From Blastococcus sp. TF02A-30 (GTDB lineage: Bacteria; Actinomycetota; Actinomycetes; Mycobacteriales; Geodermatophilaceae): a DNA stretch of 64,000 nucleotides. Position numbers and translations under genes: made by a program. Below, in pieces: positions 55,030 to 64,000 of the stretch. Every line of letters starts with the position of its first letter. The first letter of the stretch is position 1. The stretch is from the NCBI RefSeq assembly GCF_003319185.1, contig NZ_QOHJ01000001.1, forward strand, positions 744,001-808,000, given 5' to 3'. The notes under the pieces are model-generated. The model ran no database searches. It was not told where the DNA came from and saw only the letters and a list, made by a program, of their open reading frames with translations.

Positions 55030-55665
55030 GTGCTCGTCCTCGCGCTCGACACCGCCACCCCGACCCTGCTGGCCGGGCTGGCACGGTGGACCCCGGAGGG
55101 CACCGAGGTGCTGGCCGAGCGCGCCGTCCCGTCCGGCACCCGGCACGCCGAGCTGCTGACCCCGGCGATCCAGGTCGTGCTCGCCGACGCGGGCGTGGCG
55201 CTCGGCGACGTCGAGGCGGTCGTGACCGGCCTCGGTCCCGGCCCCTTCACCGGCCTGCGCGTCGGCGTCGTCACCGCCGCGGCGCTGGCCGACGCCCGCG
55301 GGATCCCGGTGATCGGGGTCTGCTCGCTCGACGCGATCGGGGCCGGGGAGCGCACGGTCGTCACCGACGCCCGCCGCAAGGAGGTCTACTGGGCCGCCTA
55401 CGACGCCTCCGGTGCCCGTGCCGACGGTCCCGGCGTCGTCCGCCCGGAGCAGCTGGGGCGACCCGGCCCCTTCGTGGGCGACCCCGCGTTCGGCGAGCGC
55501 CTCGGCGGTCCGGTGGAGCCGGCCCAGGTGACCACCGCCGGGCTGCTGCGCGCGGCCACCGGCCAGCTCGCCGACCCGGGATCCGCCGCGCCCCTGCTCC
55601 CGCTGTACCTGCGCCGTCCCGACGCGGTGCCGCCGACGTCGATCAAGGCGGTGTCGCAGCCGTGA
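55030..55665 (+). CDS. tsaB: tRNA t6A biosynthesis protein TsaB
   Basis: A 211-residue ASKHA-fold protein (inactive kinase-like partner) that binds TsaD. The sequence VLALDTATPTLL, GLGPGPFTGLRVGVVTAAAL and TDARRKEVYWA fits TsaB. GTG 55030 is chosen. TACCCT at 55016-55021 lies 8 bases upstream, so transcription may begin next to the start codon. It overlaps rimI by 4 bp. Confidence 0.92.
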   Translation: MLVLALDTATPTLLAGLARWTPEGTEVLAERAVPSGTRHAELLTPAIQVVLADAGVALGDVEAVVTGLGPGPFTGLRVGVVTAAALADARGIPVIGVCSLDAIGAGERTVVTDARRKEVYWAAYDASGARADGPGVVRPEQLGRPGPFVGDPAFGERLGGPVEPAQVTTAGLLRAATGQLADPGSAAPLLPLYLRRPDAVPPTSIKAVSQP

Positions 55666-56114
55666 CCGTGCGGCTGCGACCGATGCGCCTGACCGACCTG
55701 CCCGCGGTCATGGTGCTGGAGGAGGAGCTGTTCGCCCCGGACACGTGGACCCGGGCGATGTACCAGGACGAGCTGGCGCGCACCGACACCCGGCACTACC
55801 TGGTGGCCGAGGACGGCGAGCAGGTCGTGGGCTACGCGGGGCTGATCGCCTACGACGACGAGGCGCACGTCGCCACGATCGGGGTGAGCACCGCGCGGCA
55901 GGGCGAGGGGATCGGCGCCCGGCTGCTCGACGCGCTGCTGGCCGAGGCCGACCGCCGCAGCCCGGTCGTGCTGCTCGAGGTGCGGGCGGACAACGAGGTC
56001 GCGCAGGGGCTGTACCGGCGACGCGGGTTCACCGAGATCGGCCGCCGCCGCGGCTACTACCAGCCCAGCGGTGAGGACGCCGTCGTGATGAAGAGGGAGC
56101 TGCTCCGTGGCTGA
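55662..56114 (+). CDS. rimI: Ribosomal protein S18-alanine N-acetyltransferase
   Basis: A 150-residue GNAT enzyme. The acetyl-CoA loop is [15 protein letters not shown], and [18 protein letters not shown] plus the C-terminal [15 protein letters not shown] are RimI features. In most actinobacteria rimI lies between tsaB and tsaD, as here. GTG 55662 overlaps the tsaB stop; the gene overlaps tsaD by 8 bp. Its substrate may include other proteins besides S18. Confidence 0.92.
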   Translation: MTVRLRPMRLTDLPAVMVLEEELFAPDTWTRAMYQDELARTDTRHYLVAEDGEQVVGYAGLIAYDDEAHVATIGVSTARQGEGIGARLLDALLAEADRRSPVVLLEVRADNEVAQGLYRRRGFTEIGRRRGYYQPSGEDAVVMKRELLRG

Positions 56115-57144
56115 CGAACCGCTGGTGCTCGGGTTCGAGACCTCGTGCGACGAGACCGGCGTGGGGCTCGTCCGGGGGCACACGCTGCTCGCCGACGCCC
56201 TGGCGACCTCCATGGCCGAGCACGAGCGCTTCGGCGGCGTGGTGCCGGAGATCGCCTCGCGGGCGCACCTCGAGGCCATGGTCCCCACCGTGCACCGGGC
56301 CCTGGCCGATGCGGGGGTCTCCGCGGCCGACGTCGACGCGGTGGCGGTGACCAGCGGCCCCGGGCTGACCGGCGCACTGCTGGTCGGGGTGGCCGCGGCC
56401 AAGGCCTACGCCCTCGCGCTGGGCAAGCCGCTCTACGGGGTCAACCACCTGGCCGCGCACGTCGCCGTCGACGAGCTCCAGCACGGCCGGCTGGCCGAGC
56501 CGTCGATCGCGATGCTGGTCTCCGGCGGGCACAGCTCGCTGCTGCTCGTGCCCGACCTCGCCCAGGACGTGCAGCCGCTGGGCCGCACCATCGACGACGC
56601 CGCGGGGGAGGCCTTCGACAAGGTGGCCCGCGTGCTCGGGATGCCGTTCCCGGGCGGCCCGCCGATCGACCGCGCCGCCCGGGACGGCGACCCGGCCGCG
56701 ATCGCCTTCCCCCGCGGGCTCACCGGCCCGCGCGACCCGGCCTACGACTTCTCGTTCTCCGGGCTCAAGACCGCCGTGGCCCGGTGGATCGAGGCCCGCG
56801 AGCGCGCGGGCGAGCCGGTGCCGGTGGCCGACGTCGCCGCCTCGTTCCAGGAGGCGGTCGCCGATGTGCTGACCGCCAAGGCGGTGCGCGCCTGCCGGGA
56901 CCACGGCGTCGACCACCTGGTGCTCGGCGGGGGAGTGGCGGCGAACTCGCGGCTGCGGGCGCTCGCCGAGGAGCGCTGCGCGAAGGCCGGCATCGTGCTG
57001 CGCGTGCCCAGCCCGAAGCTGTGCACGGACAACGGCGCGATGGTGGCCGCCCTGGGCTCGCGGCTGGTCTCCGCGGGCGTGGCGCCGTCGGCCCCGGACC
57101 TCGGCGCCGACAGCTCCCTGCCGATCGACGTCGTCAGCCGCTGA
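56107..57144 (+). CDS. tsaD: tRNA N6-adenosine threonylcarbamoyltransferase TsaD
   Basis: A 345-residue catalytic subunit for t6A37 formation. Metal ligands His114 and His118 are in GVNHLAAH, and [11 protein letters not shown] and the [10 protein letters not shown] loop are intact. GTG 56107 overlaps rimI by 8 bp. The C terminus [13 protein letters not shown] is complete. The udg-tsaE-GNAT-tsaB-rimI-tsaD run holds all three dedicated t6A subunits except TsaC (Sua5), which lies elsewhere. Confidence 0.97.
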   Translation: MADEPLVLGFETSCDETGVGLVRGHTLLADALATSMAEHERFGGVVPEIASRAHLEAMVPTVHRALADAGVSAADVDAVAVTSGPGLTGALLVGVAAAKAYALALGKPLYGVNHLAAHVAVDELQHGRLAEPSIAMLVSGGHSSLLLVPDLAQDVQPLGRTIDDAAGEAFDKVARVLGMPFPGGPPIDRAARDGDPAAIAFPRGLTGPRDPAYDFSFSGLKTAVARWIEARERAGEPVPVADVAASFQEAVADVLTAKAVRACRDHGVDHLVLGGGVAANSRLRALAEERCAKAGIVLRVPSPKLCTDNGAMVAALGSRLVSAGVAPSAPDLGADSSLPIDVVSR

Positions 57145-57265
57145 CGCCGGAGCGTGGGGTCCGCCGGGCGTCCGGGCCCCGGCCATCGGGGGTTGAGCCG
57201 CGCCGCCTGACGTGCAGCCGCCTCCTGGCGCGGCCAGCGGTCACCCGGTGCGGCTCCACGTGACG

Positions 57266-58516
57266 TCAGGTCACGTCGCAGACGAGTGCGGTCGGGGCGC
57301 CGGCCACGCGGGTGACGACGACGGTCGCCGTCGCGGAGCCGTCCCCGCGCAGCTGACGGGCCAGCGTCTCGGGCTCGATCGCCGAGCCGCGCTTCTTGAC
57401 CACGACCCGGCCGACGCCGCGGGCCCGCAGCAGCGCCCTGAGCTTCTTGAGGTTGAACGGCAGCACCTCGTCGACCCGGTACCCGGCCGTCCACGGACCG
57501 TCGTCCGGTCGGTCGGAGGTCAGGTAGGCGATCGTCGGGTCGACCAGGGTGGCGCCGAGATCGGCGGCCACCAGGGACACCAGCCCGGAGCGGATGACCG
57601 CGGGGTCCGGCTCGTGCAGCCAGCCGCGCACCGGCCCGGGCGCGGCGGGGCCGGGGTCGGCGTCCGCGGTGAGCTCGTGGACCTCCCCGGCGCGGACCAC
57701 GGTGGCCCGCCGCCAGGTCGCCGAGACGGCCGGACCCCAGAGCAGCGCCTCGACGATGGAACCCCCGACCGACACCCACTCGGCCTCGACCCCCACGGGC
57801 ACCCGCTCGTGGTCCAGCCCCGGCGCCACCTTGACCACCGACGTCGGCACCTTCTCCAGCAGCGCGGCGACGGTCGACCAGGGTGGCGACCACCGGTCGG
57901 GGTCCAGCTGCCGCTTGCCGCCCGCCCGCCGCGCGGGGTCCAGGACGGCGGCGCCGCACCCGGCCACCTCACCGCCGCGGGCCGCGTCGACCAGCTCCAC
58001 GGCGTCGCCGGCGACCACCCAGACGTCGTCGGCCAGGCCCAGCGCCTCGACGTTGGCCGCGGTGAGCTCCCGGGCGACCGGGTCGAGGTCGACGGCCAGC
58101 ACCCGGGCGCCCGCCCGCGCCAGCGCGATCGTGTCGGTGCCCGCCGCGCACCCGAGGTCGGCGACGGAGTCCGCGCCACCGGCGAGCAGCCGGGTGGCAC
58201 GGCGGGCCGCCAGCTCCGGTCGTCCGGCCTGCTCCAGCGTGTCGCCGGTGAAGAGCAACCGGTCGGCGTCGGCGCCGAACGTCGCCCGGGCCTTCTGCCG
58301 CTGGCGGGCGATGCCCCACGCCGGGCCCGCCAGGTCCGCGCCGACCTCGGCCCGCAGCCGCGTCAGCGCGGCGACGGCGTCCGTGCCCGCGTCCAGCAGG
58401 GCTGCCGCCCGGCCGAGGGCCCCCGCGCCCTCCGGCGTCATCAGGGCGCGGAGCTGGCGCACCGTCTCGGCCGCCTGGTCCTCGGTCTGCCGGTCCACCG
58501 GCACAGCCTGGCGCAC
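57266..58516 (-). CDS. Class I SAM methyltransferase, THUMP-like
   Basis: A protein of about 416 residues. The central Rossmann fold has the SAM motif VADLGCAAGTDTIALA followed by AGARVLAVDLDP, and the C-terminal part has the THUMP-like segment (KLRALLRARGVGRVVVKKRG). It probably methylates RNA. GTG 58516 is a provisional start; GTG 58504 or 58498 would be 4 or 6 residues shorter, and none has a strong ribosome site. It is divergent from groES, and an orthologue lies at this position in Streptomyces. The substrate is unknown. Confidence 0.82.
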   Translation of the reverse strand: MRQAVPVDRQTEDQAAETVRQLRALMTPEGAGALGRAAALLDAGTDAVAALTRLRAEVGADLAGPAWGIARQRQKARATFGADADRLLFTGDTLEQAGRPELAARRATRLLAGGADSVADLGCAAGTDTIALARAGARVLAVDLDPVARELTAANVEALGLADDVWVVAGDAVELVDAARGGEVAGCGAAVLDPARRAGGKRQLDPDRWSPPWSTVAALLEKVPTSVVKVAPGLDHERVPVGVEAEWVSVGGSIVEALLWGPAVSATWRRATVVRAGEVHELTADADPGPAAPGPVRGWLHEPDPAVIRSGLVSLVAADLGATLVDPTIAYLTSDRPDDGPWTAGYRVDEVLPFNLKKLRALLRARGVGRVVVKKRGSAIEPETLARQLRGDGSATATVVVTRVAGAPTALVCDVT

Positions 58517-58556
58517 GACCTCGCGCTCGCGGCGGTCACCCACCCCGGGGACCAGG

Positions 58557-58586
58557 TTGAGCGGCTGGCACTCTCGTAGGTAGAGT
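58557..58586 (+). promoter_or_regulatory. groES-groEL promoter
   Basis: TTGAGC at 58557-58562 and TAGAGT at 58581-58586 are 18 bp apart. The -10 lies inside the CIRCE box, so HrcA bound there would block polymerase. Confidence 0.65.
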
Positions 58587-58591
58587 GCCAA
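58565..58591. promoter_or_regulatory. CIRCE operator (HrcA)
   Basis: CTGGCACTC and GAGTGCCAA are inverted repeats 9 bp apart. The consensus for HrcA is TTAGCACTC-N9-GAGTGCTAA; the site differs at three positions and the two half-sites are almost symmetrical. It lies across the groES promoter, implying HrcA repression at normal temperature and release on heat shock. Confidence 0.9.
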
Positions 58592-58697
58592 TCGACACGG
58601 GCTGGCGCCCGACCCCCGCGACGGCGGGTGCCCGGATCCCGTGCCACAGCATCGCAACACATCCCTGCCGTCCGACACCGAAGGGGGCGTCACCGAC

Positions 58698-59006
58698 GTG
58701 ACGACCGCTACCAAGGTCAGCATCAAGCCGCTGGAGGACCGGGTCGTGGTCCAGGCCAACGAGGCCGAGACCACCACCGCCTCCGGTCTGGTCATCCCGG
58801 ACACCGCCAAGGAGAAGCCCCAGGAGGGCACCGTCGTCGCCGTCGGCCCCGGCCGCATCGACGACAACGGCAACCGCGTCCCGCTCGACGTGAACGTCGG
58901 CGACGTGGTCATCTACTCGAAGTACGGCGGCACCGAGGTCAAGTACGCCGGCGAGGAGTACCTCGTGCTCTCCGCCCGCGACCTGCTCGCCGTCGTGGAG
59001 AAGTGA
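58698..59006 (+). CDS. groES: Co-chaperonin GroES
   Basis: A 102-residue heptameric lid of the chaperonin. GTG 58698 gives the family N terminus [19 protein letters not shown]; a start at 58641 would add residues with no conservation. The mobile loop lies in [26 protein letters not shown] is about 10 nt upstream. CIRCE and a sigma-A-type promoter lie about 110-140 bp upstream. Confidence 0.97.
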   Translation: MTTATKVSIKPLEDRVVVQANEAETTTASGLVIPDTAKEKPQEGTVVAVGPGRIDDNGNRVPLDVNVGDVVIYSKYGGTEVKYAGEEYLVLSARDLLAVVEK

Positions 59007-59014
59007 CCTCCTAG

Positions 59015-60763
<1,749 letters not shown>

Positions 60764-60839
60764 CGGAGGACCTCCCTCCCCCCACCGCTCGCACGCTCGC
60801 GGCGGGCCCCTGAGGGAGGCCGTTCCAGCAGCGCACGAC

Positions 60840-60877
60840 AGAGGGCCCGGTCCAGGAAGTCCTGGACCGGGCCCTCT
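60840..60877. terminator. Bidirectional terminator after groEL
   Basis: A 17-bp perfect stem (60840-60856 with 60861-60877) and a 4-nt AAGT loop lie between the convergent groEL and whiB-type genes. It has no long T-run but is the clearest ending for both. Confidence 0.75.
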
Positions 60878-60893
60878 CGGCGTTCGTGGGGAG

Positions 60894-61193
60894 CTAGACC
60901 CCGGCGGCCACCGCGGCCGGCTCGGCCGAGATCAGCCGCGCCCGCTCCTCCTCGCTCATCCCGCCCCAGACGCCGTACGGCTCGCGCACCGACAGCGCGT
61001 GCTTGAGGCAGGCGTCGACGACCGGGCACTTCGCGCAGACGGCCTTGGCCGCGGCCTGCCGCCGCGCCCGGGCCGGCCCGCGCTCGCCGTCGGGGTGGAA
61101 GAAGAGGGACGTGTTCTCGCCACGGCAGGCGCCGTGGAGCTGCCAGTCCCAGACCTCGGCGACGGGCGTCGGGAGTCTGCGGATGTCGGCCAT
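60894..61193 (-). CDS. WhiB-family Fe-S regulator (WhiB3/WhiD type)
   Basis: A 99-residue protein with the four cluster Cys (Cys23, Cys53, Cys56, Cys62) and the GVWGG turn at 74-78, then a C-terminal helix. The motifs NTSLFFHPDGERG and ACLKHALSVREPYGVWGG place it with mycobacterial WhiB3 and Streptomyces WhiD, which bind sigma factor and respond to redox. ATG 61193 has GGAGGAG two bases upstream. Its position next to groEL and a bldM-type gene is the Streptomyces whiD arrangement. Confidence 0.9.
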   Translation of the reverse strand: MADIRRLPTPVAEVWDWQLHGACRGENTSLFFHPDGERGPARARRQAAAKAVCAKCPVVDACLKHALSVREPYGVWGGMSEEERARLISAEPAAVAAGV

Positions 61194-61543
61194 GTCTCCT
61201 CCAGGGCTTCGATCGCGCCGGAGGGGCTCCCGGCTGCAAGGGCCCGGTGCCCGAGGCCCCCCATGGTCAAACACGCGGTGATCGCAACTTTTCGCCCCGA
61301 CGCCCGTTCAGGGGACCTCACCCCCGGGGGTGAGGGCGGCTGTTGCCCGCTCCTGGACTCGATCAAGGTGGGACGGAGTCGTGCCGAATCCGGGAGGGGG
61401 AGAAACCCGGATCCCCGGCGCGACCAGCGCGAAGGCGGCGGGCTCCCCACCCGGGGAGCCCCCGCCGGAGCGACCCCCGACCGGGTGGGACCCGGACGGT
61501 TCGGCCCCGGCAGCGCGTGTGCCGGGCGGAGCGAGGAGCAGGC
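61194..61543. other. Divergent intergenic region, whiB-type and bldM-type genes
   Basis: These 350 bases hold no gene. A BldN-like promoter is at 61283-61310, and GAGGAG lies before GTG 61544. No other signal was identified. Confidence 0.6.
61283..61310 (+). promoter_or_regulatory. BldN-like ECF sigma promoter for the bldM-type gene
   Basis: CGCAAC at 61283-61288 and CGTTCA at 61305-61310 are separated by exactly 16 bp. The known BldN consensus in Streptomyces is CGTAAC-N16-CGTTGA, and bldM is its direct target there. One mismatch in each hexamer and identical spacing make the match notable, though short motifs can occur by chance in GC-rich DNA. Confidence 0.5.
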
Positions 61544-62266
61544 GTGATCGACGACAGGATGCGTGCGGGCGGCACCAGCGGTGCCACCGTGTGGGTGTAC
61601 GACGAGCGCCGGCGGGTCCGTGACGACGTCGCCTCGCGGCTGGTGGCCCTGCCGTTCGTCGGCCGGGTCGAGGTGGTGGGCGACCCCGCGTCCCTGCTGT
61701 CGCGCCTGGCCACCCGCACCCCGGACGTGCTCATCGTCGGCACGCAGCGCGCCGTCGACACCGGGCTGACCGCCGCCACCCAGGCGCTGCGGGCCAACCC
61801 CGGGCTGCCGGTGCTGGTGCTCGGTGCGCCCGACGACGCCGAGAGCGTGCGGGCCGCCGTCGCCTTCGGTGCCCGCGGCTACCTGCGCTGGGACGCGACC
61901 CCGGTCGAGATGGGCCTGGGCCTGTCCCGCGTCGGGCTGCGCCCGGAGGGCGCCCGGATCCCGCAGCAGGTGGGTGCCGGTGCCCCTGCGCACGCCTGGA
62001 GCGGGGCCGCACCCCTGGCCGGCTCGGCCCCGACCACCGTCCGCTCGACGGTGCGCGACGCGGCTCCGGCGGTCGCGCTGTCGATGCGCGAGATGCAGGT
62101 GCTCACCGGTATGAGCCAGGGCAAGAGCAACGCCCAGATCGGCCGGGAGCTCTACCTGTCCGAGGACACCATCAAGACCCACGCCCGCCGGCTGTTCCGC
62201 AAGCTGGGTGCCAAGGACCGCGCCGAGGCGGTCGCCATCGGCTTCCGCCGCGGCGTCATGAGCTGA
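61544..62266 (+). CDS. BldM-like LuxR-family regulator with degenerate receiver
   Basis: A 240-residue regulator. The C-terminal helix-turn-helix (about 178-240, ALSMREMQVLTGMSQGKSNA then IGRELYLSEDTIKTHARRL) is close to Streptomyces BldM. The N-terminal half has the receiver-like strand order, but the phospho-acceptor position in PDVLIVGTQ is Gly66 rather than Asp, and the usual Lys of GYLLKD is replaced (GYLRWD). It therefore cannot work as a normal phosphorylated receiver. GTG 61544 follows GAGGAG. Neighbouring whiB-type and guaB genes reproduce the Streptomyces whiD-bldM-guaB order. It may control a developmental programme. Confidence 0.82.
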   Translation: MIDDRMRAGGTSGATVWVYDERRRVRDDVASRLVALPFVGRVEVVGDPASLLSRLATRTPDVLIVGTQRAVDTGLTAATQALRANPGLPVLVLGAPDDAESVRAAVAFGARGYLRWDATPVEMGLGLSRVGLRPEGARIPQQVGAGAPAHAWSGAAPLAGSAPTTVRSTVRDAAPAVALSMREMQVLTGMSQGKSNAQIGRELYLSEDTIKTHARRLFRKLGAKDRAEAVAIGFRRGVMS

Positions 62267-62283
62267 GTTCCGGCCAGGACCGG

Positions 62284-62319
62284 CTGAGGGCCCTCTCCCG
62301 CTCGGGAGAGGGCCCTCAG
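62284..62319. terminator. Terminator after the bldM-type gene
   Basis: A perfect 16-bp stem (62284-62299 with 62304-62319) and a 4-nt loop. It lies between the bldM-type gene and the end of a possible minus-strand small ORF, and can act on both strands. Confidence 0.75.
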
Positions 62320-62335
62320 CACGTTCCGGGCGCCC

Positions 62336-62458
62336 TCAGACGCGGGTGTTCCGCTTGACCCAGCCGTAGGCCGCCGTCGCCACGAACAGGACGACGCCGA
62401 CCACGAGCAGCCGGAACAGACCCTCGACGACGGCGCCGATGATCGACCCGGCGGCCAG
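62336..62458 (-). CDS. Possible small membrane protein, start codon unclear
   Basis: An open frame of about 40 residues ends at the TGA complement at 62336-62338. It encodes a hydrophobic helix (EGLFRLLVVGVVLFVATAAY) followed by GWVKRNTRV, a pattern typical of a single-span small membrane protein with a positive cytoplasmic end. There is no ATG, GTG or TTG in frame upstream of the helix; only CTG 62458 or ATC codons near 62441 could serve. It may be a gene with a rare start or a decayed one. Its position next to a bidirectional terminator supports a real transcript. Confidence 0.3.
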   Translation of the reverse strand: MAAGSIIGAVVEGLFRLLVVGVVLFVATAAYGWVKRNTRV

Positions 62459-62586
62459 GAATCCGCGACAGCCGCCCGATCGCGTCGAGTGGGGCCCGGA
62501 GGGTTCCGCGCAGGCGCGAAGGACGCGCTCAGCTCGCCAGGGGGACGGCTCCTGGCCGCGGTGTCGTCCGGAGGACGACGAGGTGC

Positions 62587-63009
62587 TCAGTCGTCGCGGG
62601 AGTGCTTGCCGCCGGCGCCGTGGCGGCCGGTGGGCTCGTCGCGCTCGGCGAGCGCGGCCACCCCGTCGGCGTAGCCGCTGGCGTAGTCCCAGCTCACGTA
62701 GTCGTCCGGGTTGGGGTCGAACGGCGGCTCGTGCCGGCCGGTCTGGCCCTCCTCGAGCAGCTGGCGCAGGTTGGCCTGCATCAGCGCCCAGTCGACGTGG
62801 TGCTCCTCGTCGCAGTCGGGGCAGTCGACGACGATCCCCTTGACGCCGGTGGGCTCCAGCAGGGTGCGGAAGACCTCGAGCTCGGCGAGGTCGTCGAGCA
62901 CGCCCGCCCGCTCCTCCATGGTCAGCGGCGGCGGGGCCGGCCGGTCGCCGCCGAAGTCGGGGCCGGCGGAGCCGAAGTCGAACCCGGAACCGTCGTCGAA
63001 CGCAGACAC
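62587..63009 (-). CDS. DUF5319 family protein
   Basis: A 140-residue acidic protein matching the DUF5319 family, found beside guaB in Mycobacterium (Rv3412). A CPDC pair in VVDCPDCDEEHHVDW may bind a metal, and the segment DDYVSWDYASGYADGVAALAE is family-like. The function is unknown. GTG 63009 has TACCGT six bases upstream and no ribosome site, so it is probably leaderless. It is divergent from guaB. Confidence 0.85.
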   Translation of the reverse strand: MSAFDDGSGFDFGSAGPDFGGDRPAPPPLTMEERAGVLDDLAELEVFRTLLEPTGVKGIVVDCPDCDEEHHVDWALMQANLRQLLEEGQTGRHEPPFDPNPDDYVSWDYASGYADGVAALAERDEPTGRHGAGGKHSRDD

Positions 63010-63015
63010 GTGCCC

Positions 63016-63021
63016 ACGGTA
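63016..63021 (-). promoter_or_regulatory. -10 box, leaderless DUF5319 gene
   Basis: On the minus strand TACCGT is followed by six bases and GTG, with no Shine-Dalgarno sequence. Confidence 0.45.
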
Positions 63022-63064
63022 GCCCTCCGGGCAGGCGGCACGACCCCCCTCGGCTGCCGCCGCC

Positions 63065-63070
63065 TACGAT
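63065..63070 (+). promoter_or_regulatory. -10 box of the guaB promoter
   Basis: TACGAT at 63065-63070 is a good -10; the -35 region is weak. Transcription would start near 63077, about 68 nt before guaB. Confidence 0.45.
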
Positions 63071-63144
63071 CGAGGCGGACTTCCTGCGCCCGGTGGGGGT
63101 GCCGGCCGGAGTCCCACGGCGATCCTGGAGGGGTGGCGGCCCAC

Positions 63145-64000
63145 ATGCAGCCCGAATTCGTACCCGAGCTGCCGGCGAAGTTCGCCCCGCTCGGTCTCAC
63201 CTACGACGACGTCCTGCTGGTACCCGGCGCCTCCGACGTCGTCCCGGCCGAGGTCGACACCAGCAGCCAGGTGACCCGGCGGATCCGGCTCGCCGTGCCG
63301 CTGCTGTCCAGCGCGATGGACACCGTCACCGAGGCGCGCATGGCGATCGCCATGGCCCGCGTGGGCGGCATGGGCGTCCTGCACCGCAACCTCGCCGCGG
63401 AGGACCAGGCGGGCCAGGTCGACCTGGTGAAGCGGTCGGAGTCGGGGCAGATCACCAACCCGGTCACCTGCTCGCCCGACAACACCCTGGCCGAGGTCGA
63501 CGCGCTGTCGGCCCGCTACCGGATCTCCGGCGCCCCCGTGGTCGACGCCGACGGTGTGCTGCTCGGCATCGTGACCAACCGCGACATGCGCTTCGAGACC
63601 GACCAGAACCGGCTCGCCCGCGATGTCATGACGCCGATGCCGCTGGTCACCGCGCCCGTGGGCGTCGACGCAGACACGGCGCTGGCGCTGCTCAGCAAGC
63701 ACAAGGTCGAGAAGCTGCCGATCGTCGACGACGCCGGCCGGCTGCGCGGGCTGATCACCGTCAAGGACTTCGTCAAGCGCGACCAGTACCCGAACTCCAC
63801 CAAGGACGCCGACGGCCGCCTGGTCGTCGGTGCCGCGGTCGGCGTGGGCGAGGACGCCTACAAGCGCGCCGGCCTGCTGGTCGAGGCCGGGGTCGACATC
63901 ATCGTCGTCGACACCGCCCACGGGCACCAGCGCGCCGTGCTGGACATGGTCGCCCGGGTCAAGAAGGACTTCGGCGGCGACAACGGCGTGGAGGTCATGG
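63145..64000 (+). CDS. guaB: IMP dehydrogenase, N-terminal part
   Basis: The first 285 residues of a protein of about 500, cut by the window end. IMP dehydrogenase oxidises IMP to XMP, the committed step of GMP synthesis. The N-terminal TIM-barrel part (LTYDDVLLVPGASDVVPAEVD; SAMDTVTEARMAIAMARVGGMGVLHRN), the inserted CBS pair (about 115-225) and the return to the barrel at VDIIVVDTAHGHQ are visible. The active-site Cys loop lies beyond the window. ATG 63145 is chosen; GTG 63133 would add four residues. GGAGGGG precedes both. Confidence 0.95.
   Translation, partial: MQPEFVPELPAKFAPLGLTYDDVLLVPGASDVVPAEVDTSSQVTRRIRLAVPLLSSAMDTVTEARMAIAMARVGGMGVLHRNLAAEDQAGQVDLVKRSESGQITNPVTCSPDNTLAEVDALSARYRISGAPVVDADGVLLGIVTNRDMRFETDQNRLARDVMTPMPLVTAPVGVDADTALALLSKHKVEKLPIVDDAGRLRGLITVKDFVKRDQYPNSTKDADGRLVVGAAVGVGEDAYKRAGLLVEAGVDIIVVDTAHGHQRAVLDMVARVKKDFGGDNGVEVM

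Noticed and set aside
57206..57270. Imperfect inverted repeat between tsaD and the methyltransferase gene
   Set aside because: Only an 8-bp CCTGACGT/ACGTCAGG pair plus a 5-bp inner match with unequal loops; too weak to call a terminator.
61194..61543. sigD-like gene between whiB and guaB as in Mycobacterium
   Set aside because: No sigma-factor domain is encoded here; the position holds the bldM-type gene, as in Streptomyces.

Overview
The window is 64 kb of very GC-rich actinobacterial chromosome. Family-level placement is an inference: gene content and order, WhiB and BldM regulators, an Mce operon, an F420-type oxidoreductase, a His-tailed GroEL1 and many starts that look leaderless fit the Geodermatophilaceae (Blastococcus, Geodermatophilus, Modestobacter) or a close relative. 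No rRNA, tRNA, insertion sequence, prophage or CRISPR array was seen. It is a housekeeping backbone carrying a few local insertions.

Layout. 1-5442: 3' half of an mce operon (end of an MceC-like gene, MceD-, MceE- and MceF-like genes, two Mce-associated membrane proteins), running straight into rpoB-rpoC (5804-13309), which ends at a strong terminator. 13406-15750, minus strand: an LLM-class oxidoreductase, a small protein and a trypsin-like protease. 16025-20685: str operon (rpsL-rpsG-fusA-tuf) behind a clear sigma-A-type promoter and a leader of about 315 nt. 20820-26515: S10 operon. 26721-33977: spc operon through secY, adk and map. 34019-39403: infA-rpmJ-rpsM-rpsK-rpsD-rpoA-rplQ, an acidic unknown protein and truA. 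39404-44709: an accessory block of molybdenum-cofactor and formate-dehydrogenase maturation genes (mobA, fdhD, moaC, moeA, mogA), a reductase-like gene, a VOC protein and a beta-carbonic anhydrase. 44844-49027: rplM-rpsI-glmM-glmS. 49139-57144: acpS, nnrD, alr, an alpha/beta hydrolase, a family 4 uracil-DNA glycosylase and the t6A genes tsaE, tsaB and tsaD with rimI and a second GNAT gene. 57266-64000: a THUMP-like methyltransferase divergent from CIRCE-controlled groES-groEL1, a WhiB regulator, a BldM-type regulator, a DUF5319 protein and the 5' part of guaB.

How it works together. Most genes build the core gene-expression machine: RNA polymerase beta, beta' and alpha, about 30 ribosomal proteins, IF-1, EF-G, EF-Tu, Sec translocase, Met aminopeptidase, pseudouridine and t6A modification. 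Next come wall-precursor genes (glmM, glmS, alr) and the chaperonin. Genes inside operons commonly overlap by 1-4 bp (ATGA, GTGA, TAGTG or TGATG junctions), while GC-rich hairpins mark most larger gaps. The right end (tsaE to groEL, whiB, guaB) matches the order known from Mycobacterium and Streptomyces.

Most worth a second look: the protease with a free-standing copy of its own N-terminal module; low-complexity tails on L4, S3 and L17 followed by a wholly acidic unknown ORF; the BldM-like protein whose receiver domain has lost its phospho-acceptor Asp, behind a BldN-like promoter; the GroEL1 His tail with a CIRCE box on its promoter; a palindrome plus tandem-repeat cluster between glmS and acpS; and a strong hairpin inside the apparent 5' coding region of truA.
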